64,000 bases of DNA from Isoetes taiwanensis (Eukaryota; Streptophyta; Lycopodiopsida; Isoetales; Isoetaceae): assembly GCA_021234155.1 (NCBI GenBank), contig JAJEKV010000132.1, positions 1,673,726 through 1,737,725 of the forward strand. The letters run 5' to 3'. This document shows positions 44,707 through 57,565 of this stretch, one piece after another (the first letter of the stretch is position 1; every line of letters starts with the position of its first letter). Position numbers and translations under genes: made by a program. The notes beneath the pieces were generated by a model. The model ran no database searches and was not told the origin of the DNA. It saw nothing but the letters and a program-made list of their open reading frames with translations.

Positions 44707-46333
44707 TGTGGCGTCCCTACTCATATGATTGCACTCGCAGGTATACAAACATGAGTTCATCCCCATACCCGGCTCCATGCTAATATAGGGCCCTCCACGT
44801 ATCACCGCAACCTTGAAGAGTTCGATTGGGAAGAATGAAGGGTCCTTTACCCTGTCTCCCTCGGGGCCTACCTAGGCATGAAGCGTAAACATACATGTCA
44901 ATGAGTACATACATCAACATCATATGACCATCACGAAGGATGGTCCTCCACATATCTGCATAGACAAAGATCGGCCACATCACATAGGGAATCCTACCCA
45001 AGGCTCGGACTCAAAGGGATGATCGACGGCTTGGGTCTCCGTGAGTTCATTGCGCATGGAATTCATGGCAATGGATTTGGCTGGCATAAGAACATGGCAT
45101 TGGGTTGTCCACTCCATCCGCCCCTCGCGGCACACTTTGCGAGAGTAGGCTGAAAAGTGTTGGGACTCGGCGTAGCCGCCCGAATACATAGCCAAAAGGG
45201 CTATTCACGGGTTTCATCTCCCGGTTCGATGGGGCGGCAGAGATCACTCCCTCCAGGAGATCTACATGCTGACTTAAGGTGACTAGAGGGCCTTTGCCCG
45301 TGATTCGACTTGAACTCAATGGAAGATCATATCCACCACCTCACAGTGTGAGCCCATGCCTTGCCCACACGCAGGTGGCAAGCCCGTGGACCTAGTCACA
45401 ATGATCCCTGGTAGCACTAACACACCATAGGGATCGTTCAAGAGTCGAACACGAACCTCCTTATAAGCCCGGGTCGCCCCTTCACCCACAACCCGGGTGT
45501 GGCTCTTGTGCCAAAGGCAGCATCTATGGTGTGCTAGAGAGAGGCTAATCTAGGAGCATCTACTACCAAGCTTGAAGTCTCTACCCCTTCCCAATACAAA
45601 GGAGTTCCTGAGAGATACATCATCCATATACATCCGAGGAAGAACTAAAGAACATAGATCTAATCTATATCATAGAGTTAGGTTCTTTAGTTAGAGTCAG
45701 TATCTACTCATCTAGAGATCTAGATAGTTGCTAAAGGCGATTTAATAGGCTAAACCTCGTGATACAATGGCTGGAAAACGGTTTAGACCATTAAATCGAC
45801 TACATACCCTGATCCATGAGTTGCTCCTCGACTGAGTTCGACCATCCCTACTGAACTGCTTTCGAATCAAGGGAAACTAATGGTGCCATTCTCTCGCATG
45901 CAGTCCGGGGCGGGTTTTGACTCCTAGAGCAGCAAAAAGCAGAGCTCTAAAACCCTAGGAGCGAAAATGGGCAAGTTAGGGTTCTTCTACTTAAATAGGC
46001 AAGGGTTGGGGCTTAGGGTTTCCAATTATCCCTTTAGGCATGTGGGATATTGGAAATGGGCCCACTTGCCTTTAATGGCTAGGTGGCCAAATGTGCCTAC
46101 ATGGAAATGTGTGCACCTAAATGTGCCCACATGGAAATGTGTGCACCTTAATAAATGTGCATGTGCACATTAATAAGAAATGCACATACCTAGCAAGTTG
46201 CTCCCTAGGGCTACTCACCTGGCTACATTCTGGCCGTGCACGTCGGTTGGAGTGGGCGTGTACGTGGATTTGAGACGATGCGAAGATACGCCCCGGGACC
46301 GTGAGCAGGTATGGCTGGAACGTCAACGCCACA
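44707..46333 (-). repeat. 5' LTR (right copy)
   Basis: Begins TGTGGCGTCCCTACTCATAT and ends GTCAACGCCACA on the plus strand. It aligns with 31496-33120. Transcription would start from this copy on the minus strand; a TATA-like CCTATTTAAG lies near 45988-45999. A tight group of GTGCACC/GTGCAC palindromic motifs occurs near 46100-46190 and is shared with the other LTR. Confidence 0.92.
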
Positions 46334-47137
46334 TTACGTGCGATGAAGGGCGAAGAGCCAAGAATCACCTAATGTACCTTTTGGCCCTTGGGTCGTTACC
46401 GAGTCTATCGCTAACGTTCTCATGATTGGCTGCAGGTACGTGGTGATTCTTCTCCTAATGTGTCCTCTTTGCTGTTATGGTGTGTGGTCGGTCGAAACGG
46501 ATGTACTAGGTCTAAAAGAATCAATCTAATGGATGGACTTAATCTGCTACAAAGGTTAAGTCAACTTTTTGGATAAGCAGTATGACAAAAACAGTGGCTA
46601 TGGATATTTGCACATATGGTATGATATTTGAAATTCTGATTATGAAGTTGTATGTACTGTTACACAAATACAAAGGAAAGGCAGAACATTCTATTTGTGA
46701 TATTCACACAGGTAATAGCATGACTTTTTATATATATGATGTCCTATATTTGTGATGTCCTATGATTTTTTATCCTATGGGATAATGACCTTTAAAAACA
46801 TTGAAATAGATGACTATGAACTTCTGTGTTCATGTGGAATAACTATCACTTTTAGATTCATCGTACATGCAAATGTATTTTTTTTCTATTTTGCCTTTGT
46901 TTAAAAAGGAAAAGGAAGCTGTGTGCATAAACAGTCCCACATAGTGTGGAAAGTACACGGTCTTCATATGATTTATGGTTTGCAAAAGGTTAATAGTTTA
47001 AGAACCTGTTAGCCATGGATTGATGCACCAGACTATGATCTACTGGGTCATAGGATGGAATGATAAAGCTATGGAGGGATTGACCGAAATAGTTTGATGT
47101 GCTAGTAGGATTGTTGTCCAAACTAGTTATGTCCGGG
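46334..47137. repeat. Duplicated unit II, copy B, right part
   Basis: Matches 28632-29410. Compared with copy A it carries about 28 extra bases near 46905-46935 (AAAAGGAAAAGGAAGCTGTG and a little more). At 47137 it runs into a T-run followed by unrelated DNA, while copy A continues with AGACACTTCATTTCTC. A minus-strand poly-A insertion or the duplication breakpoint could explain this. Confidence 0.93.
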
Positions 47138-49300
47138 TTTTTTTTTTTTTTTATTTGAGGTGTGTATTGCACCTCTTGGAGTTGAACCCAAATATAACCA
47201 TTGTTGCGTTGTCCACGGTGTAGAGGTAGCCGGCGCTTCATGCATTTCTAAAAGTTGAACCAGGTGTATTCATAATAAGAGAGTAAGGGCGTTTAGTACA
47301 CAGTGGGATGAGGAGAAATTTACCATTACAGAATTGTAGATTTTCTAGGGTCCACTAGGGATCTCATGGTTTTGATTTTATGTTAGCATGTTCAAGGTCA
47401 CCATCTTGCAACACACCATTGTAAATAAATCATAAATTTAGGTGCATGTTCCACTCTGTCATGAGGAACTTGAGAGAAGAGCAAAACAAATTGTTTTGAA
47501 GAACCTTCTTTAAATTCAACGTGTTACCAACCCCCGCCATTGTGGAAGTGAATGATTAGTTGTAAAATCTATTGTATGTATGCCGATATTTAGGCTTACA
47601 ATTTTTAACCATGGCTATGCCCATTACACAATTTGGATAGCCTACCTATGTAATGGAGGCATAGAACAAAAGTAAATAAAAAATGCAATGTTAAGGAATG
47701 CATGTTTATTTAAGCTTATTTTTTAAGCTAGTATCATAACAAATGCAGTAAGGAATGTCACATGTCTGTCTTTATCAATGGAGTTCCCGACCCATAGGAA
47801 CCATTATAGCACCATAGGGCAGGGCGTAGGTGAAGAATGCGGCTTTGGTGCATATGCTCTGCCACATTTGTTGAGCCAGCTCCAATCATGCCGAATACTG
47901 TATTCAAAGAAGCAGAGTGGATTTTATCCCTAAACCCGACTTGCAGCAGAGCCCCAAATCACAGAGCAAGTTATCCCATCTCCTTTGTAGCATGGCACTA
48001 CAAAGGGGCTCAGCGGCTCTTTTTTGAGTTGCAGACTTCGTATATGGCTACAGCTAATTGCAGACTTCCTCAATGATCTTCTTTGAAGTTATAAAAACAG
48101 AGTGTTCCAAACTGGTGGCACCTCACATCATTTTTGTAGAATGCTTGTCATCCCAACAAAATTGCAAGGATGAGCTTTCAGTTAAGTTCTTATTTTGTAC
48201 ACTGTCTGGCAAGAAATATTGCGTTGCCGTCTGCGGTCTTACCTGCTCAGGCATTTCAAGAATGGCTCTGGGCTAAGAATAGGAAGCACAAACCAGATGC
48301 TTGGGGATGAAGCTTGGCTACTACGATTTGTGAGCCCCATGCACCGGATCTGCAGGCCCCAAAATAGATGCCTTGTTAATCCCAAGAGCAGAGCTCTGAT
48401 TCGCATGCCTCGAAGCAGCTATAAGAACGTGAGTAAGGTTTAATTGTTGCACTTGAAGAATCCGAGCCAACAAGGCAGTATTTATTATCTAAATTGGTGT
48501 CGGCTCAGCCCTTTTAGCCCTAAATCCTTCCTCTTTTTTATGTGCAGGGGCCATTTCTCAAGCATCAATCCGTAAAGGCTGCGTTTAATTTCCAGAACTA
48601 CAGCGTTATCGGCTTGAGCTTATCTATTTTCTGCTCTGAGCATACAAAAGAACTTAGCCTTCGCCTGTTCTATACGCCCGCATCCTAAATCTAACAGTTA
48701 TCCCAAGGAACTCGGTTTGCCAGAGGGAGCTAAATTCTAATTGAACCTTAACGGGATCAAATGCTAAGCTCTAAGTAAACAGAAGAAAAGAAATACTAAG
48801 CTGTCCATCCTGATGGAATTAAACTCGGCTATGCCCTTCTGATAAGTGAGGATAGCTCAAGAATTCGTCAGGAAATAGAGTAAAAAATCCTTGTCAGTAC
48901 AGAAGCAAAGGAAAGATCAATCGGAAACATTCTTTTGTATCGGCCATTACTCAATCTAAAAAAGCATTTCTGCAATGCCCAATTGCAACTATTGAAATGC
49001 AAATTCGGCCTCTCAGACTGTTTTTTAGAAAACCCAACAAAGAAAAAGCCTAATTTATGAAGCAAAAGAGTCACTTGGTTCACAGCCTTCAAGAGACTTT
49101 GTTTGGCGGAGAAGGACGGCAGGCCTTAGAAGGAACGGACATAGAAGCGAAGGGGTAAACACAGAAGCGAAAGAGCATAGGGATTTGCAGCAAATTCGGC
49201 CACACAATTGTAAGTTGATCCAAAGGAGAGCAAACGAGCACAAACAGAGCAGTTCTACTATAAAAAATCCCTTTGGGTTGCTTCCAAAAACATACAAAGT
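47138..49300. other. Unassigned interval
   Basis: Begins with T-run plus a hairpin GAGGTG-tgtattg-CACCTC (47157-47175). Two plus-strand frames near 47837-48076 and 48195-48443 and a minus-strand frame at 49055-49312 are open but show no recognisable domain or splice logic. A GGTTTAATTG and CAG-rich stretch near 48430-48550 could be intron border, but that is speculation. Nothing firm can be annotated. Confidence 0.45.
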
Positions 49301-52300
49301 CGATTCAAACACTCATCCATAAGAACGTACCTGGGTGCGAAACACTTGCCTTCCCGTTTCCTCTCCCACGGATCTCTTCAATTGCCCAAAGCCCCCCTTC
49401 CCAAAGCCCATCGCTTCTTTGCTGAGGTCGACCCATCGCCGGAAAACATTCCCGGAAAATCCAACCCGAAAACCATAGATAATTCCATTTTTTTTTTTGG
49501 GTTGCCCCTAGGGGGGCAAACCCTCGTTTATGTGGGTATGTGGGCATATCCAGGTATATGCCGCCATATGCCCAAAGATATCTTTGGTGGATCGCTAAAA
49601 GCGCTCTTTCCTGTAAATGCTCGGCCAGATGCTCATTTGGTGGTCCGACCCCGATTCGTTCGAACCGGCAAAAACCCGGCATCCATTCTATAGGAGATCC
49701 GGCCAGATGCAAACGGAAGCAAGCAAAGATTTAATAGCTGGTCCGATTTTGCATGGAATCAGCAAGCTGGTACATTTCAAGGCTTCAAGGTCGCCCATGT
49801 ATTACATAGCAAAATCTACATCAAAATCTATATCAAAATCTACATAGCAAATTGGTCTTTCTTCATCTTTCGCACCCATTTATGAGGAAGAGAGTGTACA
49901 AATTAAAACCTACGTGAGTAGGTCCGGCTTCAAGGGCAAAGCAGAAATATGGGTAAGCGATGAAGAATCCATCACCATATCCAGGAGTTGAAACGGCTCT
50001 TTTCAACACTTTCAAAACTTTGGGCATGGTGTCATTCGGGGGGCATTTTGCAGATTCGATCCAATGCTTAGCTTCTCATGACAGAGGCAAAAATGTGGGA
50101 CGGTAAGTTTGCAACATGGCTCCTTTGCCTTTTCCTTACGCCTACCCTTCTTTCTTTCCTTTATCTTTTCTCTCGGGTGCATAGACCGGAGCAATCATGG
50201 CTTTTAGGCGTATGGAGCTTGATCTATCTAACCGGGAAAGTAATCGATGGCATCGGCAAGTCCGGAGCGCATGAATAAAGGTAGCCATTGACAAGATATC
50301 ACAAAAATCACTATGTTATGTTATGCGGGAGGGTTATAAGAATATCCTCCGATTGATTTATTATATTTGCGTGTGATATGCATTTTTGGTTGCAGACTAG
50401 TAAGCTCTCGATAGTATGTGTGCAATACTAATTCCTTGTGTGTCGATGCTATAACGTGATAATCGATACATGATCGCCTATTAGCATCCGGGCTAATGAG
50501 CTCAATAGAATCATTCAAGAAAGCTCGATATGTGTGGCCGCCAAATCAATACGTGAATCGATAATAGCATATCTGCCGGCCGAGGCTATGCTAGCAAATA
50601 TTTCATTGTTATGCTAAGTTTTGGGTGTTGTTTCTCTCACGAGACTTCGGATGTGGTATGCTCCTCAATCTTGCCGCCAGCGTTTTGTTCTTTTCTTTTA
50701 ATGCTTGAATCTTGTTGTAGATTTTTAACATCTTTAACTGACCATGTATTGTTTACCATCTTTGATCCATGTTTTAGCTCTAGAATGCTTATTTTAACTC
50801 TCCTTGATTTCTATTCCTCTTTTCAAAGAAACTTCTCTCGATGAATATATGCACGGAAAACCCTTGGACATGTCCAACCTCCGGTAATCTATCACCGCAA
50901 AAGGTATTCGCTTGATGCAACACTTTGAGCTGTAATTAATTGAATGTGCATTCGGATGGTGCCATCAGAAGGTAAAACTTCCATTTTCTTATATTAATTC
51001 CTTTTGGAACAACCACGTTGGTGGACTCCAATTCCAATATAACGCTATATTTATGTTGCAGAATATTGGAGATCAACGTTGGGCCCAATAGTGGGTATGT
51101 TAACTTCATTTTTGCTAGACTTTCATGCATTGTTGCTGCTGCGACCCCCCTTCAAATTTTGCACTACGCCCATTATATAACAGTCCGGATTTGTGGTAAT
51201 TTGTTGCTTTATTTGCTCCATTACTTATTTTATGGACATACCATGAGGATTCTTGCACTTGAAACTTCTACACTATTGTGACTTATTGCTTATAAGTATG
51301 CTGTTGTGCTCATGTTGGAACGTTACTTTGTATGGGCATATATAAACTCGAGATTCCTTTGATGATTCATTTTCTTACTTAAACTTCCCGCTTTAGCAGT
51401 TTGGTTTTATTTACCAGCCCTTTGCATGGCTGCATTCTTTATATTTACTCATGGTGCATTTCACTTTTTTTTGCGGGGTGGTGGTTAATATTATCTCATT
51501 GGCGAGCAAGTTGGTCCAAGGGTTGGTGTGACGACTTTAGGAATTTTGCGTAGTATAGGCAGAAGCATTAGCGCCTCTCATTGGATCTGGCATATTGCGA
51601 AGTCGTGTTTAGTCAAATTTGGATGCTCCGATTATCTGTTCTACTGGTCATTGAATTGTGCTACCTTTTATGCAGTTCAGCACTGGAGCTTGAAGTCATT
51701 GTTTCTTTATGTTTTTTCTGTGCGAAGGGTCCGTTGTAAGATAACTGGAGGATGCGTAGATAATGCTAGGTATGCAATTTCTGAAATACTCCGTGCAAAT
51801 AGGTCACTTTTCAAAAATATGTTTGTTGCTACAGTTTTACATCTGATCAGAAACTTGTCCATAGTTATAAAAATTACGCGATTTTTATGCAAAATCGTGC
51901 ACTGGGAAAGCTAACTGAAAGATTTAAAAATGACTTGAGTTCATGTTATATGAGAGAGTTACAAAAATTACATCGACTCTTACTGCATGTTTCATATGTT
52001 AGGCGTCTACAATTTTCTCTAATTTTCACATTTGTTTCAAGGGAAAGGATAATATAGCAGCTAAGAGAGAATACTATAAGTGAGTCTGCACCTCATCCAT
52101 GTCTATAACAGTTATGGAGGTATGGATTTGCAAGATTGTTGTTTGACAAGTGTGGCATAGATGGCTGGAGTTATTTAAGGAAATGGAAAAAGAGGTGTTA
52201 TATCTATGATTTGCAAGATATATTCGGGATCATCGATCGTTGTTGTATCAAAAGAACGGAGGCACCGGGTCCATTCTTCACTTTTATAGTTCCTCATTGC

Positions 52301-53499
52301 TTCCCTAATGCAACCAAGTGTATTACCTCAAAGATTTGTTAGCTCTCTCGTCCCTCCTTTACTAACGGGTTGTATGGGTTAAGGCTTGATGAATTTATGT
52401 CAACTATGTGTGGTTAGATTATTTGCCGATGCACGATGCACTTGAAACGGCGGAGATTATGCAGAATCAAGGACTACTAAGTCAATTTTGTCCTATAGCT
52501 TCTAAAATATCTGGATACTCTTCTCTTCATCCTTATAATGTACGTTCTTCTTGCTATAGTATTTACTGGGAATTGTGCATCTGGTACTAGTACTGGTGAA
52601 GTTGTGATGTCTGAGATGGGTTTTATTGATTCTTGAATAAAGGAGTTATGCATACTGTGCAAGGCAATGCAAGATGCGAGACGCACCATGGAGCTTGCAA
52701 TCCATATGACATTTGTTTATTTGTTTATTTGTTTATTTTTGCATGTCCGATCTTGGCTTCTTCACTTTTGTAGTGCAAAGGAAGATCTTTAAGCCTTAAC
52801 CACCATGCCGTTCAGAAATGTTCCACATATCTTTGAAGGCCTCTTATTAGTGTAAGATACGAACTTCCACACTACAAATGGGTATAAATGCTTCTGGACA
52901 AATGTCCATTCCCAACCTATGCGTGCTATGAAAGTGTGTATTTGCCTTGGCTCAGACATTAGATTCCAACAAGTTTTATGAGACAATATTCCAGAGTGCC
53001 AGCTTGGTAAAGACGTCCCTTATCTCTGCAAGTGACATAAATTTGGCATATATGTGTCTAGACCAAAGTGCCAACAAGGAGAGCTCTTTCGCATCCCATT
53101 TGTTGAACGTGTGTATTTCTTGGATTGATTTTTTGCCATCACCGAGGCATAAACAAATGTTGTGGCATTTGGAGCTAACGTTCTACTATCTCCCCAACCC
53201 TCTCCTCTCTCTTTGAACACTTACGTTTTACATATTATATATGTCACAGACATCCTAGAGCCTGGGCCACATACCATGTTATGCTCATGATAGTTGATAA
53301 ATATTGGTCGAATCTTGAAGTTCTAGATTTCATTTGTTAAACATGCAACACATTCATAACTCTAGGAATTTTTTCAAAGAATCTTCATATAAGCCTGAAG
53401 CTCAAATTTAGATGATGCCTTTATTTCTAAATATCCCAAATTGCAATCTTGAATTAGATACCATACAAAATACACAACATTTGCATACGCATATTGGAG
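49301..53499. other. Unassigned interval with scattered ORFs
   Basis: Contains several frames of 65-135 codons on both strands, the longest at 49305-49712 on the minus strand and 51528-51914 on the plus strand. None carries a motif I recognise. A 7-base inverted repeat, TTGCCCC-TAGG-GGGGCAA, lies at 49502-49519. A TTTATTTG simple repeat lies at about 52710-52740. The AT-rich, T-run-rich parts between 50580 and 52700 look like introns, but I cannot define a gene. Confidence 0.4.
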
Positions 53500-54070
53500 A
53501 ATCTAAGGGCATCTTGATAGAATCTCGACGAATATTTCAATAATCTGGTCAAACCCTAAAGAATGTTGGAGAATCTGGAGGAACTCTAATTGAATTTAGA
53601 GAATGTTGGAGAATCTGGAGGAACTCTAATTGAATTTAGACTTTTAAACTTGACGTCTTAATTTTGAAGTTTTCGAAGACTTCATATGATCTAAAGGAAT
53701 CCAAAGGAATCTTCATGAGATCTTTAGGAATCTAGGGAATCTTGATAAAACCTTGAAGAATCTAACGGGTTCTTCATAGAATCTAAGGGAATCCAAGAGA
53801 ACCTACATAGAATCGTGGGGAATCTAGTTGAATCTTACAATCTCGAGAATCCAGGGAATCTCAAGAGAATCTTGGAGAATCTATGGAAAATTTTTGAGAA
53901 TCTAGGGAATGCAAGGGAATCGTCATAATTTCGTTGAGGATATAGTGAATTCTAGGAATCTTTATAAAAATCAATTAATCTAGAAGAATGTACATAGAAT
54001 ATTGAGGAATATATGAATCTTGGAATAGTCTTTGGGATTCTAGAACCAAAAAATCTAGGGAATCTTCCAC
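53500..54070. repeat. Degenerate GAATCT minisatellite array
   Basis: GAATCT or a one-base variant occurs every 10-25 bases, often as AGGGAATCTTCATAGAATCT-like pairs. A perfect two-copy tandem of about 41 bases (AGAATGTTGGAGAATCTGGA and following) is embedded near 53558-53640. Spacing is irregular, so the array is old or evolves by slippage of a short core. No coding frame runs through it. Confidence 0.85.
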
Positions 54071-54174
54071 ATTGTTTGTATTTTGCGGGGTCGACTTCAT
54101 GCGTAGTCCTTCATAGTTTTTCGGTAATGCTTGATGGTCAATTCACCACTTTCTAGAAGCACTACAACTTAAAA

Positions 54175-54300
54175 GAAAATGCGGGGCTCCAAGGAATTGA
54201 ACCCTCGGCCGAGACTTATAACTTTGCCTTGATCTATTTATTGGGCCTCTATATTGTTAATCAACAGCTATGTCTTGTCAAGATCCCTTTGTTTTCAACA
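54175..54300 (-). repeat. Possible tRNA-derived SINE head
   Basis: The minus strand contains CCGAGGGTTCAATTCCTTGG, which matches a polymerase III B box. A weak A-box-like TAGCTGTTGATTAACAA lies about 70 bases upstream. No cloverleaf and no poly-A tail are clear. It is only a candidate. Confidence 0.3.
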
Positions 54301-57062
54301 TGTACGTGCGAATTATAAAAGATTTTGACCAATTTCAAGTCGTGCTTTCTTCAACTTCAGTCATGTGGGAAAAACATTTCACCTAACAATACAAGAATAT
54401 CATCGCAAGGTTTATTATATTTTGCATTCAATTGACACTGCATGATCAAGACATGATGAAGACAATGAAACCAACATTGTTTAGCCATAAAAATAATTTT
54501 GACTCTATGTTTAATTGTGGATATTATTTCGAGTTCTGTAATAGTTTATAAGCTCATAGGGGCATACTTTTTTGCAATGTGTGGTAGAATGGGGAATTCA
54601 TTGCAATCTCTCATGACCCTTGATTGAATTGGAGTTCTAGGTGACCATCTCGTCAGATTGCTTGCTAATTATTATTCAAGCTTGATGCAGCAAACCATGC
54701 ATATAAGAAAATTACAAGACCTACAATATATACATGCACCGGCCGTCATTCCGCAAATAACAATTTGAAATAGGGGAATGCATCCAATGAATTGTACAAT
54801 AGAATGCAAAAGCGTATGCCTAAAGCTTTTTATCCTGATCTGCTCCACAACCAAACAAACAAACAATGAGATATTCGATGTGTTTGCAGCTCCACAGGCT
54901 TCGATTTATGTGAGATACTTTCTGCTTGCCTAACAGCAAAGCTTTATTTCGTATCATTGTATTCAATTCTGAAATTCGTGTGTTCTTTATTTTACAGGTT
55001 GCCGAACTCTTTGGCTACATTTTGGAAGATAAATGTAGGTCGTCTGACTGCAGAGAATTCTGTTTCCAAATGTTCAGGTTTATGGTTTTGAATTGATTGT
55101 CAAAACATGACTTTGAACTATGATTTAAGCCACTTCACCCTCCGGCCATGGAGGGCAACCCTCCGTGCGTAGCACCTTGTTTTGCTAGTAATCTTATCTA
55201 AAACCCTTGCAACTGAGCAATGCCTGGACATATTACAAGTATTTTAACACTTTTGTTAAATTCCTCACACTTCTAGCGTGGGCAACGTGCGAGCAAAATA
55301 TCACACTCACCTGAAACCCTTGCAAATCTTAGCCCAACCACAGTAACTAAATAAAGCCCGGTGATTGATTGTGTTTATGTACCTCTTTTTAGTGTTCTGC
55401 AATTATGTACCTAATCTTTATTGATGTATTTAACTACTTCTAAGGGTGACATTTTGCGCATAAGTTGTAGATATATCTTTCCAAATTTTCATCTTCAGAG
55501 GTAGATTCAATTGCCACCCACATTCTTTAAATAGTGTCCATTCTCCCCAATATCAACATGCATGCGTTGTTGTCGAAGTAGCACATATGGACGTTAAAGG
55601 CTGAGTAAAAACACATGTCATGACATTAGCCTGGCAACGCCGGGCACACGTTTACTAAACTACTTACTTAAAATGTGTTTGGGGGGTGTGTCCTCTTTTT
55701 TCCGGCCGTTAATGGACATCGAAATCCGGCGAAAAAGTGAAATTTTGTCATCAGAAAATTAAAAATCCGGCATGGAAAAGTTTTAGGAGGAGGGTTTAAC
55801 GCTCGACTTATACGTTTTTTCCCATCTAATAATTTTCTTTGCAGGCTCCCCGCCATAACCGGGATGCCGCTTTCTTCATCCTGCCTCCTTCCTTCTGCTT
55901 TCATCCCGCCTTTGCTTTGGGGCCCACATAGCAGGCCAGGCTAGAGCTTCAGGTAAAAATTTTCCCACTCTCCTTCATTCCGTCTGAAGAGGGCATTGAA
56001 CCAGATAGCATGCTTGAGCTTCGCTTTCAACATTCAGTAGATTATTTTTTTCATTTAGGGTTGATTCTTGCTTTAAATCTCTTTGCCATTCATTCACATT
56101 TGTGCTTCTATCCGCAGCGCTGCAAAGGTGGTAGTTATGAAATAGGAGTGCAAGCAAAGGAAGCATAAGGCACACGGATTTCCTTCTTGCTTGAGCCAAA
56201 GCAAGTTCGCCTCCATCACTCAGGTAATCTACCGGAGCAGAAAGCATTTGTTGGAACCGATCAATCTGGTCATTTGGGGTGCGTTATTCTCGGACTCTCG
56301 GTACAACTATCATGGCCTTAACTCTTCAATCCTTTAGAGTAGAGTTTCGTTTTTCTATTACAAATTGCAACAAACCGTTGGATATATGCATGTCTCGTGA
56401 AAAACTTGCAAAGGATGTATATGAAACTATAGAATGCCCAAAACCGATACGACCGCTTCATTAAGCGATTTTTTATTACAAATATATATTGACCATTCTG
56501 CATGCTTGCATTGAATCTATGTCTATAATGCCTCTCCTCTTCGTTTTATTTTTGACCCCTTATCGTAAAACAAGTAATAAATAGATGGCAGGACATTTGG
56601 AATAGGTTCTATTAAAAGGTTTTGATAGGTTTTTGAAAAGGTTCTATCAAATGAATTTAATTGTGATAATTAATGTAAGAATGTCAGATAATTTGCTCTT
56701 TACTTAGCGTGACGCTTTGCATGGAATGACTTCTCGTACATTTCAAAAGATGAAGTTGAATTGACGTACATTTGCATTCCCCTTGCCTTTCCTTTGACGT
56801 GGAAAATTAGTCTTTTCTAATCGCTTTGCGACATGGGTGGCAAACAACAAAGGACTCTCTAATAAGACTAGAGTCCAAAGAACCGCTTCATAAAATGTAC
56901 TACGCACCAGTTGCCGGAAGATGTAAATTGTGAGTTGTATAATTTTGTAGTTCATATAGTGAATGCAACCACTTTGTAACTACCGCGGCTCTATAAAGTA
57001 TATACACGGAAAGTGCTTCTAGATGAGCACATGCTTTTAAAATGTTAACAAAAGCATGCTTA
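54301..57062. other. Unassigned interval downstream of Gypsy element
   Basis: The 3' LTR of the minus-strand Gypsy element should lie here, but I find no repeat of it beyond 63330 and no purine tract. Frames at 55668-55904 and 55975-56247 are short and unrecognised. The interval is AT-rich and otherwise featureless. Confidence 0.4.
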
Positions 57063-57565
57063 TCAGGCTTGTTCCTCCGTCATTTCCAACAAAGTTGGAG
57101 TTTCCAAAACCTCATCGGGATTTGGATTGTGCCTTTTTAAGAGGCTCACATGGAAGACCTTATGGACTTTGAGGTGTGCAGGTAAATCGAGCTTGTAGGC
57201 CTGAGTGCCCACAAGGAGCAAGCTTCTTGCAGTTCCCTATGCGAAGCTTGGCTTGCTTCACCTTAATCTTTAGTCACACACTGTCGCCTACCTGGAATTC
57301 CCTTACGGTCCTGTGCCTGTCAGCTACACTCTTCTGCCGACTTCTTGCTGCTAAAAGATATCCCCTTACCTCTTCAACGAGCTGCTGCATATCTGACAAC
57401 ATTTGCTGGGAGACTTCCACTTTTGACACTGGGTTGTGCCATGTATCAGGGGTCAGGCACTGATACCCATAATAAATCATAAAAGGGGACATCTGTGACG
57501 ATTCCTGCTTTGTGCTGTTGTAGGCGAACTCCACTAAGTGGATGAAATCATCCCACTTGGAGGCA
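57063..57565 (-). pseudogene. Gypsy integrase C-terminal part
   Basis: Reads KWDDFIHLVEFAYNSTKQES, then SPFMIYYGYQC, RSRQKSVADRHRT and FQVGDSV. These are the end of the integrase core and the GPY/F-like C-terminal region. Further on, in another frame, AYKLDLPAHLKVHKVFHVSL and LKRHNPNPDEVLETP lead to a stop at 57063-57065. The last part resembles the tail seen in plant Gypsy elements. The frame changes once near 57270. It continues the integrase core found at 59339-59985. Confidence 0.85.

Larger units (their letters stand above)
31496..46333 (-). mobile_element. LTR retrotransposon, 14.8 kb, probably non-autonomous
   Basis: Two direct repeats of about 1.63 kb (31496-33120 and 44707-46333) both start TGTG and end CA. 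Their ends are TGTGAC...GTCACA in the left copy. Orientation is minus: next to the right LTR lies a primer-binding site like initiator tRNA-Met, and next to the left LTR lies a purine tract. The left flank (AAAGGGTA) and right flank (ATTACGTG) recreate the unit II junction, so the element inserted in unit II copy B. No clear target duplication remains. The 11.6 kb interior lacks recognisable RT, integrase or protease, suggesting a large non-autonomous derivative. An AT-rich block with gene fragments occupies its centre. Confidence 0.85.

Noticed and set aside
45967-46425. Plus-strand ORFs with a repeated peptide (NVPTWKCVHL)
   Set aside because: The repetition reflects a DNA-level repeat inside the LTR; the reading direction is opposite to transcription of the element.
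49305-49712. 135-codon minus-strand ORF with natural-looking composition
   Set aside because: No homologue recognised, no splice or promoter context, and an equally open frame on the plus strand over the same bases.
53500-54070. CRISPR array
   Set aside because: Repeats are short, variable and irregularly spaced, and the context is a plant genome.
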